The notes: a model not told the origin generated them from the sequence alone. DNA of 50,322 nt from Oscillospiraceae bacterium (GCA_015068345.1 SVKS01000008.1:1-50322); one strand, 5' to 3'; positions 41,103 to 48,992 are shown, counted from the first letter of the stretch. A program made the numbers and translations.

Positions 41103-42117
41103 CCGATTGGAGCAGAGACTCACGGATAAAATCCTGCTTTCGCTCCCGGCATTGACCGTCGCACCCTGTGATATCGCCGCACGCCAGCAGGGCGAGGGCC
41201 ATACAGCCCCGTCCGCAGCCGCTGTTGAGCATGCACTTGCCGCATCCGTAATCCCGGGTCAGGCGTGCCTTTGCAACCTCCTGAATACGCCGGATGCCCT
41301 GGGTAAGAAGGGATGCATCCAAATGGTGAATATCGCCAATGGCGTAGCGGCTGTCGTAAAGAAGCTGACAGGGCTGAATGAACCCGTGGTAGTTGATTGC
41401 CAGGGAAAGCGAGGGGTCTTGGGCTGCATAGGGACAGCCGGTGGTTGCGTTTGGCAAAAGAATCTCCAGACCGTACTTTTTGGCACGGGCGGCGATTCGC
41501 CGGATGGCATCCTGCTTTTGGTCGCTGGTGAGGGAAAACGAATCCCAATCGTTTTGGGCATTGCCTGATTTGTGGGCAAAGGCGAAGTCCGGTGTGAACC
41601 CGTTTTGCACCGCAAGAGAAAAGTAGTCTTCAATATCCGCCAGGTTCCGCCCCGATAATACGGTTTTGATCTTTAACCGCCCGGGCGAAATGCAGGCGGC
41701 GTGAATCGACTCCATCAGGGTCAGGGCTTTTGCAAAATTGCCGGGACCCCGGGTCAGGGCGTTGACCGCCTCGGAAGAGCCGTCCAGGCTGATCTGCAAA
41801 TCGGAATTGTCGTGGTCGGTTAGAAAGTGCAAAAGGGCTTCGTGATGAACCGTGCCGTTGGTGGTCATGCCAAAGGTAAGGTTGGGGAATTCCCCGCAAA
41901 GCGACGTCACCTCCCCGAATCGACTGTGCAAGGTGGGCTCACCCCCGGAGAAGATTACCCGGGAAAGCCCCATGGGCAGGAAGAAGCGGATGGTGCTTCG
42001 CAGAAGCTCCGGACTGAACTCGCTTCGGGTTTGGTTCAAACCCGATCGGTTGTAGCAGGTGGCACAGTTGAGATTGCAAAGGTTTGTAATCTCTATGTAA
42101 AGGGAGGAAATCGTCAT
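41068..42117 (-). CDS. Radical SAM/SPASM peptide-modifying enzyme
   Basis: 349 residues. The radical-SAM motif C14-x3-C18-x2-C21 is in TNLCNLNCATCYNRSG; GGEPTLH supplies the SAM-binding glycine motif; NGT and SLDGSSEAVN are typical barrel strands. The C-terminal SPASM domain has TTGCPYA, GFIQPCQLLYD, IGDIHHLD and the cysteine cluster CGKCMLNSGCGRGCMA..GCDGQC for auxiliary 4Fe-4S clusters. SPASM enzymes beside PqqD modify ribosomal peptides by thioether, C-C or C-O crosslinks or epimerisation. Its ATG overlaps the PqqD stop by 4 nt (ATGA), so the two are co-translated. Confidence 0.93.
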   Translation of the reverse strand: MTISSLYIEITNLCNLNCATCYNRSGLNQTRSEFSPELLRSTIRFFLPMGLSRVIFSGGEPTLHSRFGEVTSLCGEFPNLTFGMTTNGTVHHEALLHFLTDHDNSDLQISLDGSSEAVNALTRGPGNFAKALTLMESIHAACISPGRLKIKTVLSGRNLADIEDYFSLAVQNGFTPDFAFAHKSGNAQNDWDSFSLTSDQKQDAIRRIAARAKKYGLEILLPNATTGCPYAAQDPSLSLAINYHGFIQPCQLLYDSRYAIGDIHHLDASLLTQGIRRIQEVAKARLTRDYGCGKCMLNSGCGRGCMALALLACGDITGCDGQCRERKQDFIRESLLQSVTNQANGSGRD

Positions 42118-42380
42118 TTGGCGATCAGAACTCCCTTCTCCACCATATCCGCCAGGAATTCCTGCACGTCGGGACGCATATCCTCCCTGGATGCGGTGTA
42201 AAGAAGAGCCAGTTTTTCCAAAATGGTATCCTCGTCAACCGGGCCTTCCACGCAGTTCAAAACGTCGGCGCTCACGTCCGAAAGGATGTAGGTGTTGCCC
42301 GATTCCGGGTCAAAAATTACCAGACTGCCGTCCCCGCCGGGGATGAAATCCATGCTGTTGTTTCGTTCGTAGGTCATCAT
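42114..42380 (-). CDS. PqqD-like RiPP recognition element
   Basis: 88 residues behind GGAGGAG. Small winged-helix RRE fold: DGSLVIFDPESGNTYILSDVSADVLNCVEG (beta hairpin then helix), VDEDTILEKLALLYTASREDMRPDVQEFLADMVEKGVLIAK. The order 'ydp..g..y.Ls..g..i...i.g..t.eei...l...y.......v...v..fl..l...Glv' is the PqqD pattern. It binds the leader of a precursor peptide and presents it to the radical-SAM enzyme encoded directly downstream. Confidence 0.92.
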   Translation of the reverse strand: MMTYERNNSMDFIPGGDGSLVIFDPESGNTYILSDVSADVLNCVEGPVDEDTILEKLALLYTASREDMRPDVQEFLADMVEKGVLIAK

Positions 42381-42432
42381 GTTACGCTCCTCCTAAATGT
42401 TCCTGAATGTTTTTGAACTTCTGTAGATTATA

Positions 42433-43224
42433 TCAGTTTTGTAAACAGAATTTGACAAAATCCAAATCCCGATAGATCAATCGGCGGCAATCCGCCTGGG
42501 CAAGCCCCATGAGGAAGGTGAGATATTCCCGGTTCATGGGATATGCCACCCGGGGCGCATGCAGCAAAAGCTGAATGCGTTCGGGGACAGATAGGGGAAG
42601 CATCCTGTTTTCACTTTCGCTCCGTTCTATAAAGTACATGCGCTTGATGGGAAGCGGTTTGTCGCAAACCCGCTCCGGGTGAATGACGTGCCGTTCCAGC
42701 ATGGGATCCCATCTGCTTTGGGGTTTCATCCCCAGCCTGTGCAAAACGTCAAGACCCCCTTCCCGCATGTGGATGGGGCGGTAGTGGGGCAAAACCATCA
42801 GGGACCCCCGGTCCAGGTAGATGCAATCCTCCGCCATATAGGGAAACCCTTCTTCACAAAGGTAGGTTGCCAGGGTGGTTTTCCCGCTCCCTGATACCGC
42901 CAGGAACAGGTGGGCTTCGCCCTTGTACTCCAGGGCGGCGCCGTGCAACATGAAAAGGGAAGTATCCCCGGCCAAGGTGCGGCTGATAAAATCCGAAACC
43001 TCCTGAAAGGGAGAGTCGGTGAAACGCTGTGCCTCTCCTTCGGTAACCACAAAGCCTCCGTCCTGCGCCGCCAGGATCAGGGTGGGAAGACCGGATTCTT
43101 CGGAATCGGACGCCCGCCGGCAATGGGGGGCATAGTCGGATAACAGGGTATCGATCAAGGGGGCGGAATTGCTGGCAATGGCAACTGCGTGCCGGTTGGG
43201 CAGTGCAATGAGGATGGTTTCCAT
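42433..43224 (-). CDS. HPr kinase-like protein of the RiPP locus
   Basis: 263 residues behind AAGGAGG. Contains HGAALEYKGEAHLFLAVSGSGKTTLA with the P-loop GSGKTT at 112-117, then MAEDCIYLD with the Asp that coordinates Mg, as in HprK and in the HprK-like kinases of lasso clusters. It lacks the N-terminal domain of true HPr kinase. In lasso systems such kinases phosphorylate the C-terminal residue of the peptide; here the candidate precursor ends in Arg but has Ser, Tyr and Thr upstream. First gene of the three-gene minus-strand operon (kinase, PqqD, radical SAM). Confidence 0.88.
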   Translation of the reverse strand: METILIALPNRHAVAIASNSAPLIDTLLSDYAPHCRRASDSEESGLPTLILAAQDGGFVVTEGEAQRFTDSPFQEVSDFISRTLAGDTSLFMLHGAALEYKGEAHLFLAVSGSGKTTLATYLCEEGFPYMAEDCIYLDRGSLMVLPHYRPIHMREGGLDVLHRLGMKPQSRWDPMLERHVIHPERVCDKPLPIKRMYFIERSESENRMLPLSVPERIQLLLHAPRVAYPMNREYLTFLMGLAQADCRRLIYRDLDFVKFCLQN

Positions 43225-43263
43225 AGGACGTCCTCCTTTTCAAAATTTTCGGCAAAAACGGGA

Positions 43264-43291
43264 TTGATTTTTGAATTAAAATCGGTATAAT
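43264..43291 (+). promoter_or_regulatory. Promoter of the regulator/precursor transcript
   Basis: TTGATT (43264-43269), 16-nt spacer, TATAAT (43286-43291); the kinase operon must start in the same 100-nt divergent gap. Confidence 0.65.
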
Positions 43292-43325
43292 AGAAATATA
43301 CTGATTTATTGTGAGGTGCTTGATT

Positions 43326-44363
43326 ATGCAAATTCGCTTTCGGCAGGAAATTGCCATCTTGTGGGATACGATCTATTCGTTTCGGGTCCAGTACAACCGG
43401 GAGCGGTTTGAAGAAATGGCCAAAGATGAAGAGGAAATTCAGGAGGAACTGAAACTGGTCTCCCTGATTCCCTATACCCCCACCGATGAGATGGCTCCCT
43501 TTTTTCACTATCTGCCGGAAACGAATGGTTTTTTACAACAATTTCTTTTTGGGCATATTTCAGGGTGCCAAGGGAAATATGACGAAGTCTCGGTTCAATC
43601 CTTTTTCAAAGCCTTGCAAAATTACAATGACGTGGCTATGCAGCTGTTCCTCTTCTATTTTCCGGAACTGGAGGCGGCTCGGGCTGCGGAATTATTGAAA
43701 TCCCCCGCTGATTTGGTGCTTGCTGTGCGGGATCTGCAAAACTGCAACGACACCATCAAGAACAATTTGCTGGCTATCCTGCTGAATCCTGCCCGAGAAA
43801 TTCAACGACTTTCCTATGAATTGGTAGAACGGGAACAGCAGATCAAGTTGCTCTACGAAAAAAAAGCCGAAATGCTTACCCAGTTAAGGCTGCAGTTTAC
43901 TGAGGAGCATGCGCAAACGTGCTGGGGGGAAGGAGCAAAGGCGTCTACCGACTTGACTCAGTTTGAATATGTAACGGTAGCATTTTGTGCTTTGTGTAAA
44001 AATGTCATTTATGAACGCTTTCAAAATGATAGCCTTCTCTTTGTTTTGGGAAATGAATACGAAAAAACCCAGTTCCCGGAAGAGGACGAGTCGAGCGAAG
44101 AAAAATTTGCTGCCTGTGTAACAGCCCTGGGAGAAAAGAACCGTTGGTTGTTCTTTAACTATATTTTTGAGCACGAGGGTGTTACCGGGAAGGAATTGGA
44201 AAAAGAGTTTGGTATGACCGGACCCAACGTGTATTACCACTTGGGTGCATTGAGCCGGGCGGAATTGGTGAAATCAGAAAGCAAAGGAAGGAATATTCAT
44301 TATTACGTGGATCGTGATACCATCAGAAAGATGCGTCGCTATCTGGAAAGATATGAGGGATAA
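43326..44363 (+). CDS. Winged-helix regulator preceding the RiPP precursor
   Basis: 345 residues from ATG 43326, 7 nt after GAGGTG. A long helical N-terminal part (~250 residues, e.g. DTIYSFRVQYNRERFEEMAK, YFPELEAARAAELL) is followed by an ArsR-like winged helix at the C-terminus: GVTGKELEKEFGMTGPNVYY then HLGALSRAELVKSESKGRNIHYYVDRD. The DNA-binding domain at the end of a ligand- or peptide-sensing helical body suggests a pathway-specific regulator. It is followed by the 36-codon peptide gene after 4 nt and is divergent from the modification operon. Confidence 0.85.
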   Translation: MQIRFRQEIAILWDTIYSFRVQYNRERFEEMAKDEEEIQEELKLVSLIPYTPTDEMAPFFHYLPETNGFLQQFLFGHISGCQGKYDEVSVQSFFKALQNYNDVAMQLFLFYFPELEAARAAELLKSPADLVLAVRDLQNCNDTIKNNLLAILLNPAREIQRLSYELVEREQQIKLLYEKKAEMLTQLRLQFTEEHAQTCWGEGAKASTDLTQFEYVTVAFCALCKNVIYERFQNDSLLFVLGNEYEKTQFPEEDESSEEKFAACVTALGEKNRWLFFNYIFEHEGVTGKELEKEFGMTGPNVYYHLGALSRAELVKSESKGRNIHYYVDRDTIRKMRRYLERYEG

Positions 44364-44367
44364 GTAT

Positions 44368-44478
44368 ATGAAACAGTGGAAAAAACCGGAAGTGGTCGTG
44401 GTGAACTATACCGACTTGGCCGCACACATTAAAAAGGGAAATTACTCGGGCGATAGATGCCATGGGTTTCTTCGCTAA
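44368..44478 (+). CDS. Candidate RiPP precursor peptide (36 residues)
   Basis: Starts at ATG 44368, 7 nt after GAGGGA and 4 nt beyond the regulator stop; ends at TAA 44478. The first part, MKQWKKPEVVVVNYTDLAAH, has the W-K-P-E plus hydrophobic-strand leader pattern that RREs of the PqqD type bind in lasso-type and related precursors. The tail IKKGNYSGDRCHGFLR is glycine-, cysteine-, histidine- and tyrosine-containing, as expected for a modified core. A possible cleavage point is around KKG. A terminator follows at 44561. The assignment as precursor rests on leader pattern, size and location. Confidence 0.75.
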   Translation: MKQWKKPEVVVVNYTDLAAHIKKGNYSGDRCHGFLR

Positions 44479-44560
44479 AACCGAGAGATAAAACGTAGCT
44501 ATAATAAAAACAATAAATAAACAAGAATAGAGTTATAACGCTCTTCGAAACAGAAAAACA

Positions 44561-44602
44561 AATTCAGCCATATTTTGAAAAAATATGGTTGAATTTTTTT
44601 AT
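44561..44602 (+). terminator. Terminator of the regulator/precursor transcript
   Basis: AATTCAGCCATATTTT (44561-44576) pairs with AAATATGGTTGAATT (44581-44595; one G-T pair), then a T-rich tail. Confidence 0.85.
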
Positions 44603-44608
44603 TGGGGT

Positions 44609-44983
44609 TTATTCTTCTTCGTCGGGTTTGGGAGCGGGGGTGGCGGGAAAATCCGGGATTACGGGATCGGATAACAGAATGTGTAAGAATCCGGACATGC
44701 GCACCAAGGTTGCTTCGTCACACGCGGCGAGCCGTTGGGTCAAATTCATATAAAGAAAATCCTTGCGTGTGATTTCGGGACGGAGAAATGCATCTGCGGA
44801 AAGGGAAAGAACTTCACAAAGACGGAAAAGAGTTTCGTTTCCGGGGCGGCGGGTGCCATTTTCGATAGATTGTATGAGACTGCTGGAACGATCGATGCGT
44901 TCTGCAAGATGATCGACAGTCATATGGTGTTGTATGCGGGCTTCACGTATAAATTCGCCATACGGCCATTTTAGCTTATCTAT
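44609..44983 (-). CDS. XRE-family HTH regulator with apparent ATA start
   Basis: The first ATG (44923) would cut the HTH domain. The frame stays open upstream, and an ATA at 44983, 8 nt after GGGGGAGG, would give (M)DKLKWPYGEFIREARIQHH before MTVDHLAERIDRSSSLIQSI. That restores a complete five-helix XRE domain (residues ~8-60). The C-terminal half is helical plus a Pro-rich acidic tail (FPATPAPKPDEEE). It probably controls its own or neighbouring accessory genes; a GTGTGAAAAATCACAC palindrome lies 75 nt upstream of its start. Start codon choice is uncertain. Confidence 0.8.
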   Translation of the reverse strand: MDKLKWPYGEFIREARIQHHMTVDHLAERIDRSSSLIQSIENGTRRPGNETLFRLCEVLSLSADAFLRPEITRKDFLYMNLTQRLAACDEATLVRMSGFLHILLSDPVIPDFPATPAPKPDEEE

Positions 44984-45057
44984 GTCTTTCGCCTCCCCCT
45001 TGGTAATTTCTGGTCTTTATTATACCCGAAGCGCGAAAAAAGAAAAACAGACAAATA

Positions 45058-45073
45058 GTGTGAAAAATCACAC
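45058..45073. promoter_or_regulatory. Palindromic operator candidate
   Basis: Perfect GTGTGA-AAAA-TCACAC, followed by a further GGTGTAAAAACG. It sits between the XRE gene and the SH3 gene. A TATAAT on the minus strand (45024-45019) is adjacent, so it could control the XRE promoter. Confidence 0.5.
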
Positions 45074-45235
45074 AATGGGTGTAAAAACGTGGAAAGATGA
45101 AATCGATCAAAACAAAAATAAAACGAGAAAGAATAGAAAATTCTAAGACGAAAAAATAATAATGATGCTGAAATGACGAAAAAATGGAGAAAGAACAAAA
45201 AAACAAAAAATGTTACGAAAATAAATAATAAATGC

Positions 45236-45264
45236 TTGACAAATAAAAAGGCTTATGATACACT
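45236..45264 (+). promoter_or_regulatory. Promoter of the SH3/solute-binding gene pair
   Basis: TTGACA (45236-45241), 17-nt spacer, TACACT (45259-45264). Confidence 0.8.
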
Positions 45265-45271
45265 GTAATTA

Positions 45272-45453
45272 CCAAAAAGAAATTTTTTGTAAGGCAACGT
45301 CTCAATCGGTTTTGACCGAAAACGTGCCGGACGCGTACGGTACGCGGACGGAAGGAACCGTGCGAGAAGGGCGGAACAATGGGCGGGACGGAGACGTCAC
45401 GCTCCGCCCGTTGGGAACCCCAAAAATAAAATTTATGAAAGGAAATATCGTTT
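45272..45453 (+). other. Structured GC-rich 5' leader of the SH3 gene
   Basis: About 180 nt of leader between promoter and ATG, GC-rich although the surroundings are AT-rich. Palindromes: CGGT/ACCG (45309-45320), GCGTAC/GTACGC (45335-45347) and GGGCGG..CCGCCC across 45380-45415. No ORF with a ribosome-binding site. Could be a cis-acting RNA. Confidence 0.4.
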
Positions 45454-45762
45454 ATGAAGATCGTGAAAATCGTATCCTTCATCTGCGTGTTGGCACTGGT
45501 TGCGAGCCTATGCTCTGCGTTCGGTTTTGCCGCACAGCCCGAAGCGGGAGATGAAACCCGGGCGGCGAATCGTTGTTATGTAAAAAAAGCGACTTCGCTT
45601 TATTCAACTGCAGATGGGGCTACGACTCTTCGGAATCTTTCTGTAGGTCAGGATTTGATTATTGAGGGATATGGTCATACTACGACTCGACTGCATGTAA
45701 GAATGCCGGGAGAACCTGTTCATGGCTATGTTCTTCGTTCCTGTGTTGTCGAAACAGGCTGA
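45454..45762 (+). CDS. Small secreted SH3-like protein, copy 1
   Basis: 102 residues, AAAGGA 11 nt before ATG 45454. Classical signal peptide (MKIVKIVSFICVLALVASLC, then SAFGFAA) with cleavage after the AA pair. The mature part looks like a bacterial SH3b domain: RCYVKKATSLYSTADGATTL, LRNLSVGQDLIIEGYG, TRLHVRMPGEPVHGYVLRSCV. SH3b domains often bind cell-wall peptides. A second copy lies at 49321-49605. Followed by a terminator and the large lipoprotein gene with which it forms a repeated pair. Confidence 0.82.
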   Translation: MKIVKIVSFICVLALVASLCSAFGFAAQPEAGDETRAANRCYVKKATSLYSTADGATTLRNLSVGQDLIIEGYGHTTTRLHVRMPGEPVHGYVLRSCVVETG

Positions 45763-45782
45763 TACTATTTGTTTATCCTAGT

Positions 45783-45823
45783 AAAAACAAAGGGGGTTCT
45801 TCCACAGGATTCCCTTTGTTTTT
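45783..45823 (+). terminator. Terminator between SH3 and large lipoprotein genes
   Basis: 12-bp stem AAAAACAAAGGG/CCCTTTGTTTTT (45783-45794 with 45812-45823) followed by T/A-rich sequence. Confidence 0.8.
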
Positions 45824-45849
45824 CAATATGCATTGAAAGGAGTAGACCT

Positions 45850-48168
45850 GTGAAACAATCTTTTTGGGGGATGCTGTCTCTTTTTCTCTTGATAGCTTTG
45901 CTGGTTTCTCTCTTTTCGTCCTGCGGAAATGGTGAGAGAACAGGGGAACCAGACAATAATAATTACCTTGGGGAAAACGTGGACCTTGGCCTTTCCGAAA
46001 ACGAAACCCTCATGGATATCATCGAGGTAGACGGAGAGCTCCGTGCTACCGTTGGGGTCACAAGTGACGAAATGGTGGCCAAGTATGGTACCGAATACGG
46101 TACCCCCTACAAGACCGAGTACCGCTATTATGACATGGAGTTTGTGGAGGACACCGCAAAGCGGGAGCCCACCGCCTCCTTCCATCAGATTGCCCAGCAC
46201 TATGATCCCTCCCTGAACCTGACCATCGGCGGGGAGCCTTATCTCTATACCGATGAGAATGGGGTGGAAACCAGCTACGGTGTCCGCTACAAACTTTACA
46301 AGGACGGAGAACCCATCGGGGACGTCCTGAATCCAGTAGGGCCAAGTAATTACGGCAGATATACGAATTATGGGGTAAGTGCCAACGTGGTAATGGCGGA
46401 AGATACCCCCTACGTCTGGCTCAACTATAAGGATTATTACTTTGAACTTTTTGTGAAGGATCGCTTTGTCAAATCCACCGAAATCCCGGTGGAGGTTTCC
46501 CATGCCATTTACGGCTTGATGGAAATCGACGGGGTCCCCTATGCATTGGTTCATGCGGAGCAATATGACGACTTCAGCAAGGAATACACGTATTTTCAGG
46601 ACCCGCTCTGGAAAGAGACCCGCCTGATCCCTCTGACAGCCGAAACCGCCGAGCTATCCCTGGAGGGAACCGAACTGGATGGGGTCCCCACCGGCGGGGC
46701 TTTCGGTGATGGAACCCACAGCTATTACATGTGCGGAAGCGAGCTTTGGCGCACCGATGGGAAGGAAAGCCAGCGAATCAGCGAACTGATTTTTTGCGGC
46801 GTAAATGGTATGTCTGACGTTCGTTCTGTGCGATCTCTTTCGGATGGACGCATTTTGATGGTGGTAAACGGCGAGTTGATTGAATTGACCGCATCGGAAA
46901 CCTCGGTTCCTGCCGAACGGAACGTATATGTGCTGGGTGTAATGGATGGGGGATATTTCGATGATATTTCTCTCCTGGCGGCCAAGTTTAACAGCCAGGG
47001 CGGAGAGTATCAGTTTGTGGCAAAGGAATACAAGGACATTACCAGACTGAATCTGGCACTGCTTTCCGGGGAGGTGGACGTGATCGTCACCGCCGACCAA
47101 TTTGCCCTGAAAAACTACGTCAAGCAGGATCTTCTTGCTCCATTGGAAGAGGTTGTACCCGAATTCTTTGAAGAAGGAGTTTTGATTGAAAATATCGTCG
47201 ACGTTACCCGGGAGGATGGAACCTGCTATTATTTGCCCCGAGAATTTGCGATTTGGGGAAGGGTGATGGAATATCGGTTGTTGGAGAAAGGAGAACCCTT
47301 TGAAACACTCGATGCGTATTACGATTTTATTCGAGAAAACGACCCCCGATTTTTACGGTCAATTCAAAAAAGGCAGTTATTCACCCATATGACCTCGGCC
47401 CTGGACGAGTGGATTGATTGGGAAAACAATAACTGTCACTTTGATGATGGAAGCTTTGAAGCCACACTGGAATTTTGTAATGAAGCAGCTCCTTCGTACG
47501 AAACAACAGAGAATTCATACCCAACACCCGGATCCCTTACCCCAACCTATTCAGGGTTACTTTATTTGGATAATTTGATATACGATCCATATTTTACCCG
47601 TATCGAATCCGCCAAAGAATATGTGGCAGGATTAGAAAATGGCGACCCGGAAGTATTACCCGAAACGAATGAAGGCGGTTGGGCTTGGGTGGCGCATCCC
47701 CTCCCGTCGGCGGTGTATGACGGCTTCGCAATTGATGCAGAACGATATTTTGCTGTGGTAGACAAAGAAGAAAGTCGGGAAGCAGCAGGTGCGTTCCTTC
47801 GCTGGCATTTCCTGGAGGACGTGGTGGGGGAAATAGCACCGGACGATCCGGGACTGGATTATAATGATTACAATATCAAGCAAGTAGATAGATTTTCCAT
47901 CAACCAGGCAGAGTGTGAGAGGTACGTTGGACGGAACCTGGCCTGGGACGGGTCGAATAAGGAAGTCAGACTCGCTCTGGAACAAAGAAAGTATGAGGAT
48001 ACCTGGAACATCATCAAGCAGGCGGATCATCTCCAGCATTTTGATAATGCCATCTTCCGCGTCATGAACGAAGAAGCCTACCGCTATTTTGACGGGGAAA
48101 TCACCGCCAAGCAAGCCGCCGAGTACGTGCAAAACCGTATTTCTATCTACCTTGCGGAGCAAAGCTAA
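45850..48168 (+). CDS. Large lipoprotein with solute-binding C-terminus
   Basis: 772 residues from GTG 45850, 7 nt after AAAGGAG; an upstream in-frame ATG at 45769 would span the terminator. Signal peptide with lipobox LFSSC. The N-terminal ~370 residues are beta-rich and unassigned (YKTEYRYYDMEFVEDTA, YLYTDENGVETSYGVRYKLY, SYYMCGSELWRTDG). The C-terminal ~400 resemble extracellular solute-binding proteins of ABC importers: VYVLGVMDGGYFDDISLLAA, LLSGEVDVIVTADQFALKNY, YYLPREFAIWGRV, AGAFLRWHFLE. No importer genes are adjacent. The fusion of a sensor-like domain to a binding protein suggests ligand recognition at the surface. The last 22 nt are repeated inverted at 49251. Confidence 0.82.
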   Translation: MKQSFWGMLSLFLLIALLVSLFSSCGNGERTGEPDNNNYLGENVDLGLSENETLMDIIEVDGELRATVGVTSDEMVAKYGTEYGTPYKTEYRYYDMEFVEDTAKREPTASFHQIAQHYDPSLNLTIGGEPYLYTDENGVETSYGVRYKLYKDGEPIGDVLNPVGPSNYGRYTNYGVSANVVMAEDTPYVWLNYKDYYFELFVKDRFVKSTEIPVEVSHAIYGLMEIDGVPYALVHAEQYDDFSKEYTYFQDPLWKETRLIPLTAETAELSLEGTELDGVPTGGAFGDGTHSYYMCGSELWRTDGKESQRISELIFCGVNGMSDVRSVRSLSDGRILMVVNGELIELTASETSVPAERNVYVLGVMDGGYFDDISLLAAKFNSQGGEYQFVAKEYKDITRLNLALLSGEVDVIVTADQFALKNYVKQDLLAPLEEVVPEFFEEGVLIENIVDVTREDGTCYYLPREFAIWGRVMEYRLLEKGEPFETLDAYYDFIRENDPRFLRSIQKRQLFTHMTSALDEWIDWENNNCHFDDGSFEATLEFCNEAAPSYETTENSYPTPGSLTPTYSGLLYLDNLIYDPYFTRIESAKEYVAGLENGDPEVLPETNEGGWAWVAHPLPSAVYDGFAIDAERYFAVVDKEESREAAGAFLRWHFLEDVVGEIAPDDPGLDYNDYNIKQVDRFSINQAECERYVGRNLAWDGSNKEVRLALEQRKYEDTWNIIKQADHLQHFDNAIFRVMNEEAYRYFDGEITAKQAAEYVQNRISIYLAEQS

Positions 48169-48517
48169 AGCGAATAAAGCTATCCCCAAGTGAGTTTGAT
48201 AGGAGATTGTCTCAAATTAATGTAGATGAAAGGAAAATAAAAATGAAAATTAGCCTCTCTGATAGAAGGAGATCCCCGCAGTTCACAATGGTTGGAGAAG
48301 GAATGAATGGCTTTACTCCGAGAACAGCTTCGCTGTCTCTCTGTAAACCCATCCCTTCCTTCCCCCCCTCAAAAAGTGTAAACTATGTCCTTGCACAAAT
48401 TGTAAACCATCTTTCTCTTGACATGATATCCGCCCCTACTCACCCCCTGGCTTCGCCTGCGGCAACCCTCTCAGTCGGCGTTGCCGACAGCTCTCCCAAA
48501 GGGAGAGCCGAGCCCGC
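48169..48517. other. Repeat-rich intergenic region
   Basis: No supported gene. GTGTAAACTATG/TTGTAAACCATC half-repeats lie at 48377-48412. A CTCTCCC-AAAGGGAGAG palindrome (48491-48508) lies in a repeat type recurrent in gut Clostridia. A frame starting at ATG 48243 with a Shine-Dalgarno site runs straight into the repeat, so I treat it as spurious or decayed. Confidence 0.55.
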
Positions 48518-48739
48518 CTACGGCGGATGGGGAGACACGTGCACAATTTCAGCAAAAGAAAAAAGTGACCAACTGAGGTGCTGTCCACAACGGTCACAGT
48601 AGTTCATATATTCTCTTTCCAGTGTGCAATGGCAACGGGGACAGATGGCGTAGCTTTCACCATGGTTCAAAACCAAGACTTTTGTCACAGGAAAGGCCAT
48701 TCTGTAGAAAACGGCCGTGAAGAAACTCAATCTATGCAT
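48518..48739 (-). CDS. Small zinc-ribbon protein
   Basis: 73 residues from ATG 48739, which overlaps the stop of the XRE gene by 8 nt. Signature ICPRCHCTLEREYMNYCDRC with GQHLSW: two CxxC pairs separated by ~13 residues, a treble-clef/zinc-ribbon like those of small proteins common on Firmicute mobile elements. N-terminus MHRLSFFTAVFYRMAFPVTK is hydrophobic-aromatic and basic. A TTG at 48778 could extend it, but that region is already the XRE coding frame. Function unknown; nucleic-acid or protein binding is likely. Confidence 0.75.
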   Translation of the reverse strand: MHRLSFFTAVFYRMAFPVTKVLVLNHGESYAICPRCHCTLEREYMNYCDRCGQHLSWSLFSFAEIVHVSPHPP

Positions 48740-48992
48740 GAAAATCTCTATCCTCAAAGGCGCATCGCAGTTCCGCAAGAAAAATACCGGGATCTTCGCA
48801 GATGTAGATCAGGTACCGGGCCAGGGTGAGTCCGCCGCAACCATTCTTCCCTTTGTCCAGGTCGGCGTAGGACCGGCTACCCATAGCCAATCGATGGGCG
48901 GTTTCTTCCTGGGTCAGACCCAGCTCGTAGCGGCGGCAAATCAGTCTTTCGTGGAAAAAGGTTTTCAGGGTTTCTTCGTATTGCTTTCTCAC
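48732..48992 (-). CDS. XRE-family HTH protein
   Basis: 86 residues from GTG 48992, 8 nt after GAAGGAGA; starts further upstream would read through low-quality sequence without a ribosome-binding site. HTH region: RLICRRYELGLTQEETAHRL, AMGSRSYADLDKGKNGCGGL, then TLARYLIYICEDPGIFLAEL, i.e. a complete short XRE domain with the usual 'LTQEE.A..L' recognition segment. Coupled to the zinc-ribbon gene by overlap. Possibly the regulator of the small accessory island around it. Confidence 0.8.
   Translation of the reverse strand: MRKQYEETLKTFFHERLICRRYELGLTQEETAHRLAMGSRSYADLDKGKNGCGGLTLARYLIYICEDPGIFLAELRCAFEDRDFHA

Noticed and set aside
45769-45849. N-terminal extension of the large lipoprotein from ATG 45769
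   Set aside because: It spans a terminator hairpin and lacks a ribosome-binding site, and it would put 27 extra residues before the signal peptide.
48243-48602. Plus-strand frame with a Shine-Dalgarno-like GAAAGGA start
   Set aside because: It translates the dispersed intergenic repeat (PLASPAATLSVGVADSSPKG) and has no conserved-looking domain; at most a decayed gene start.
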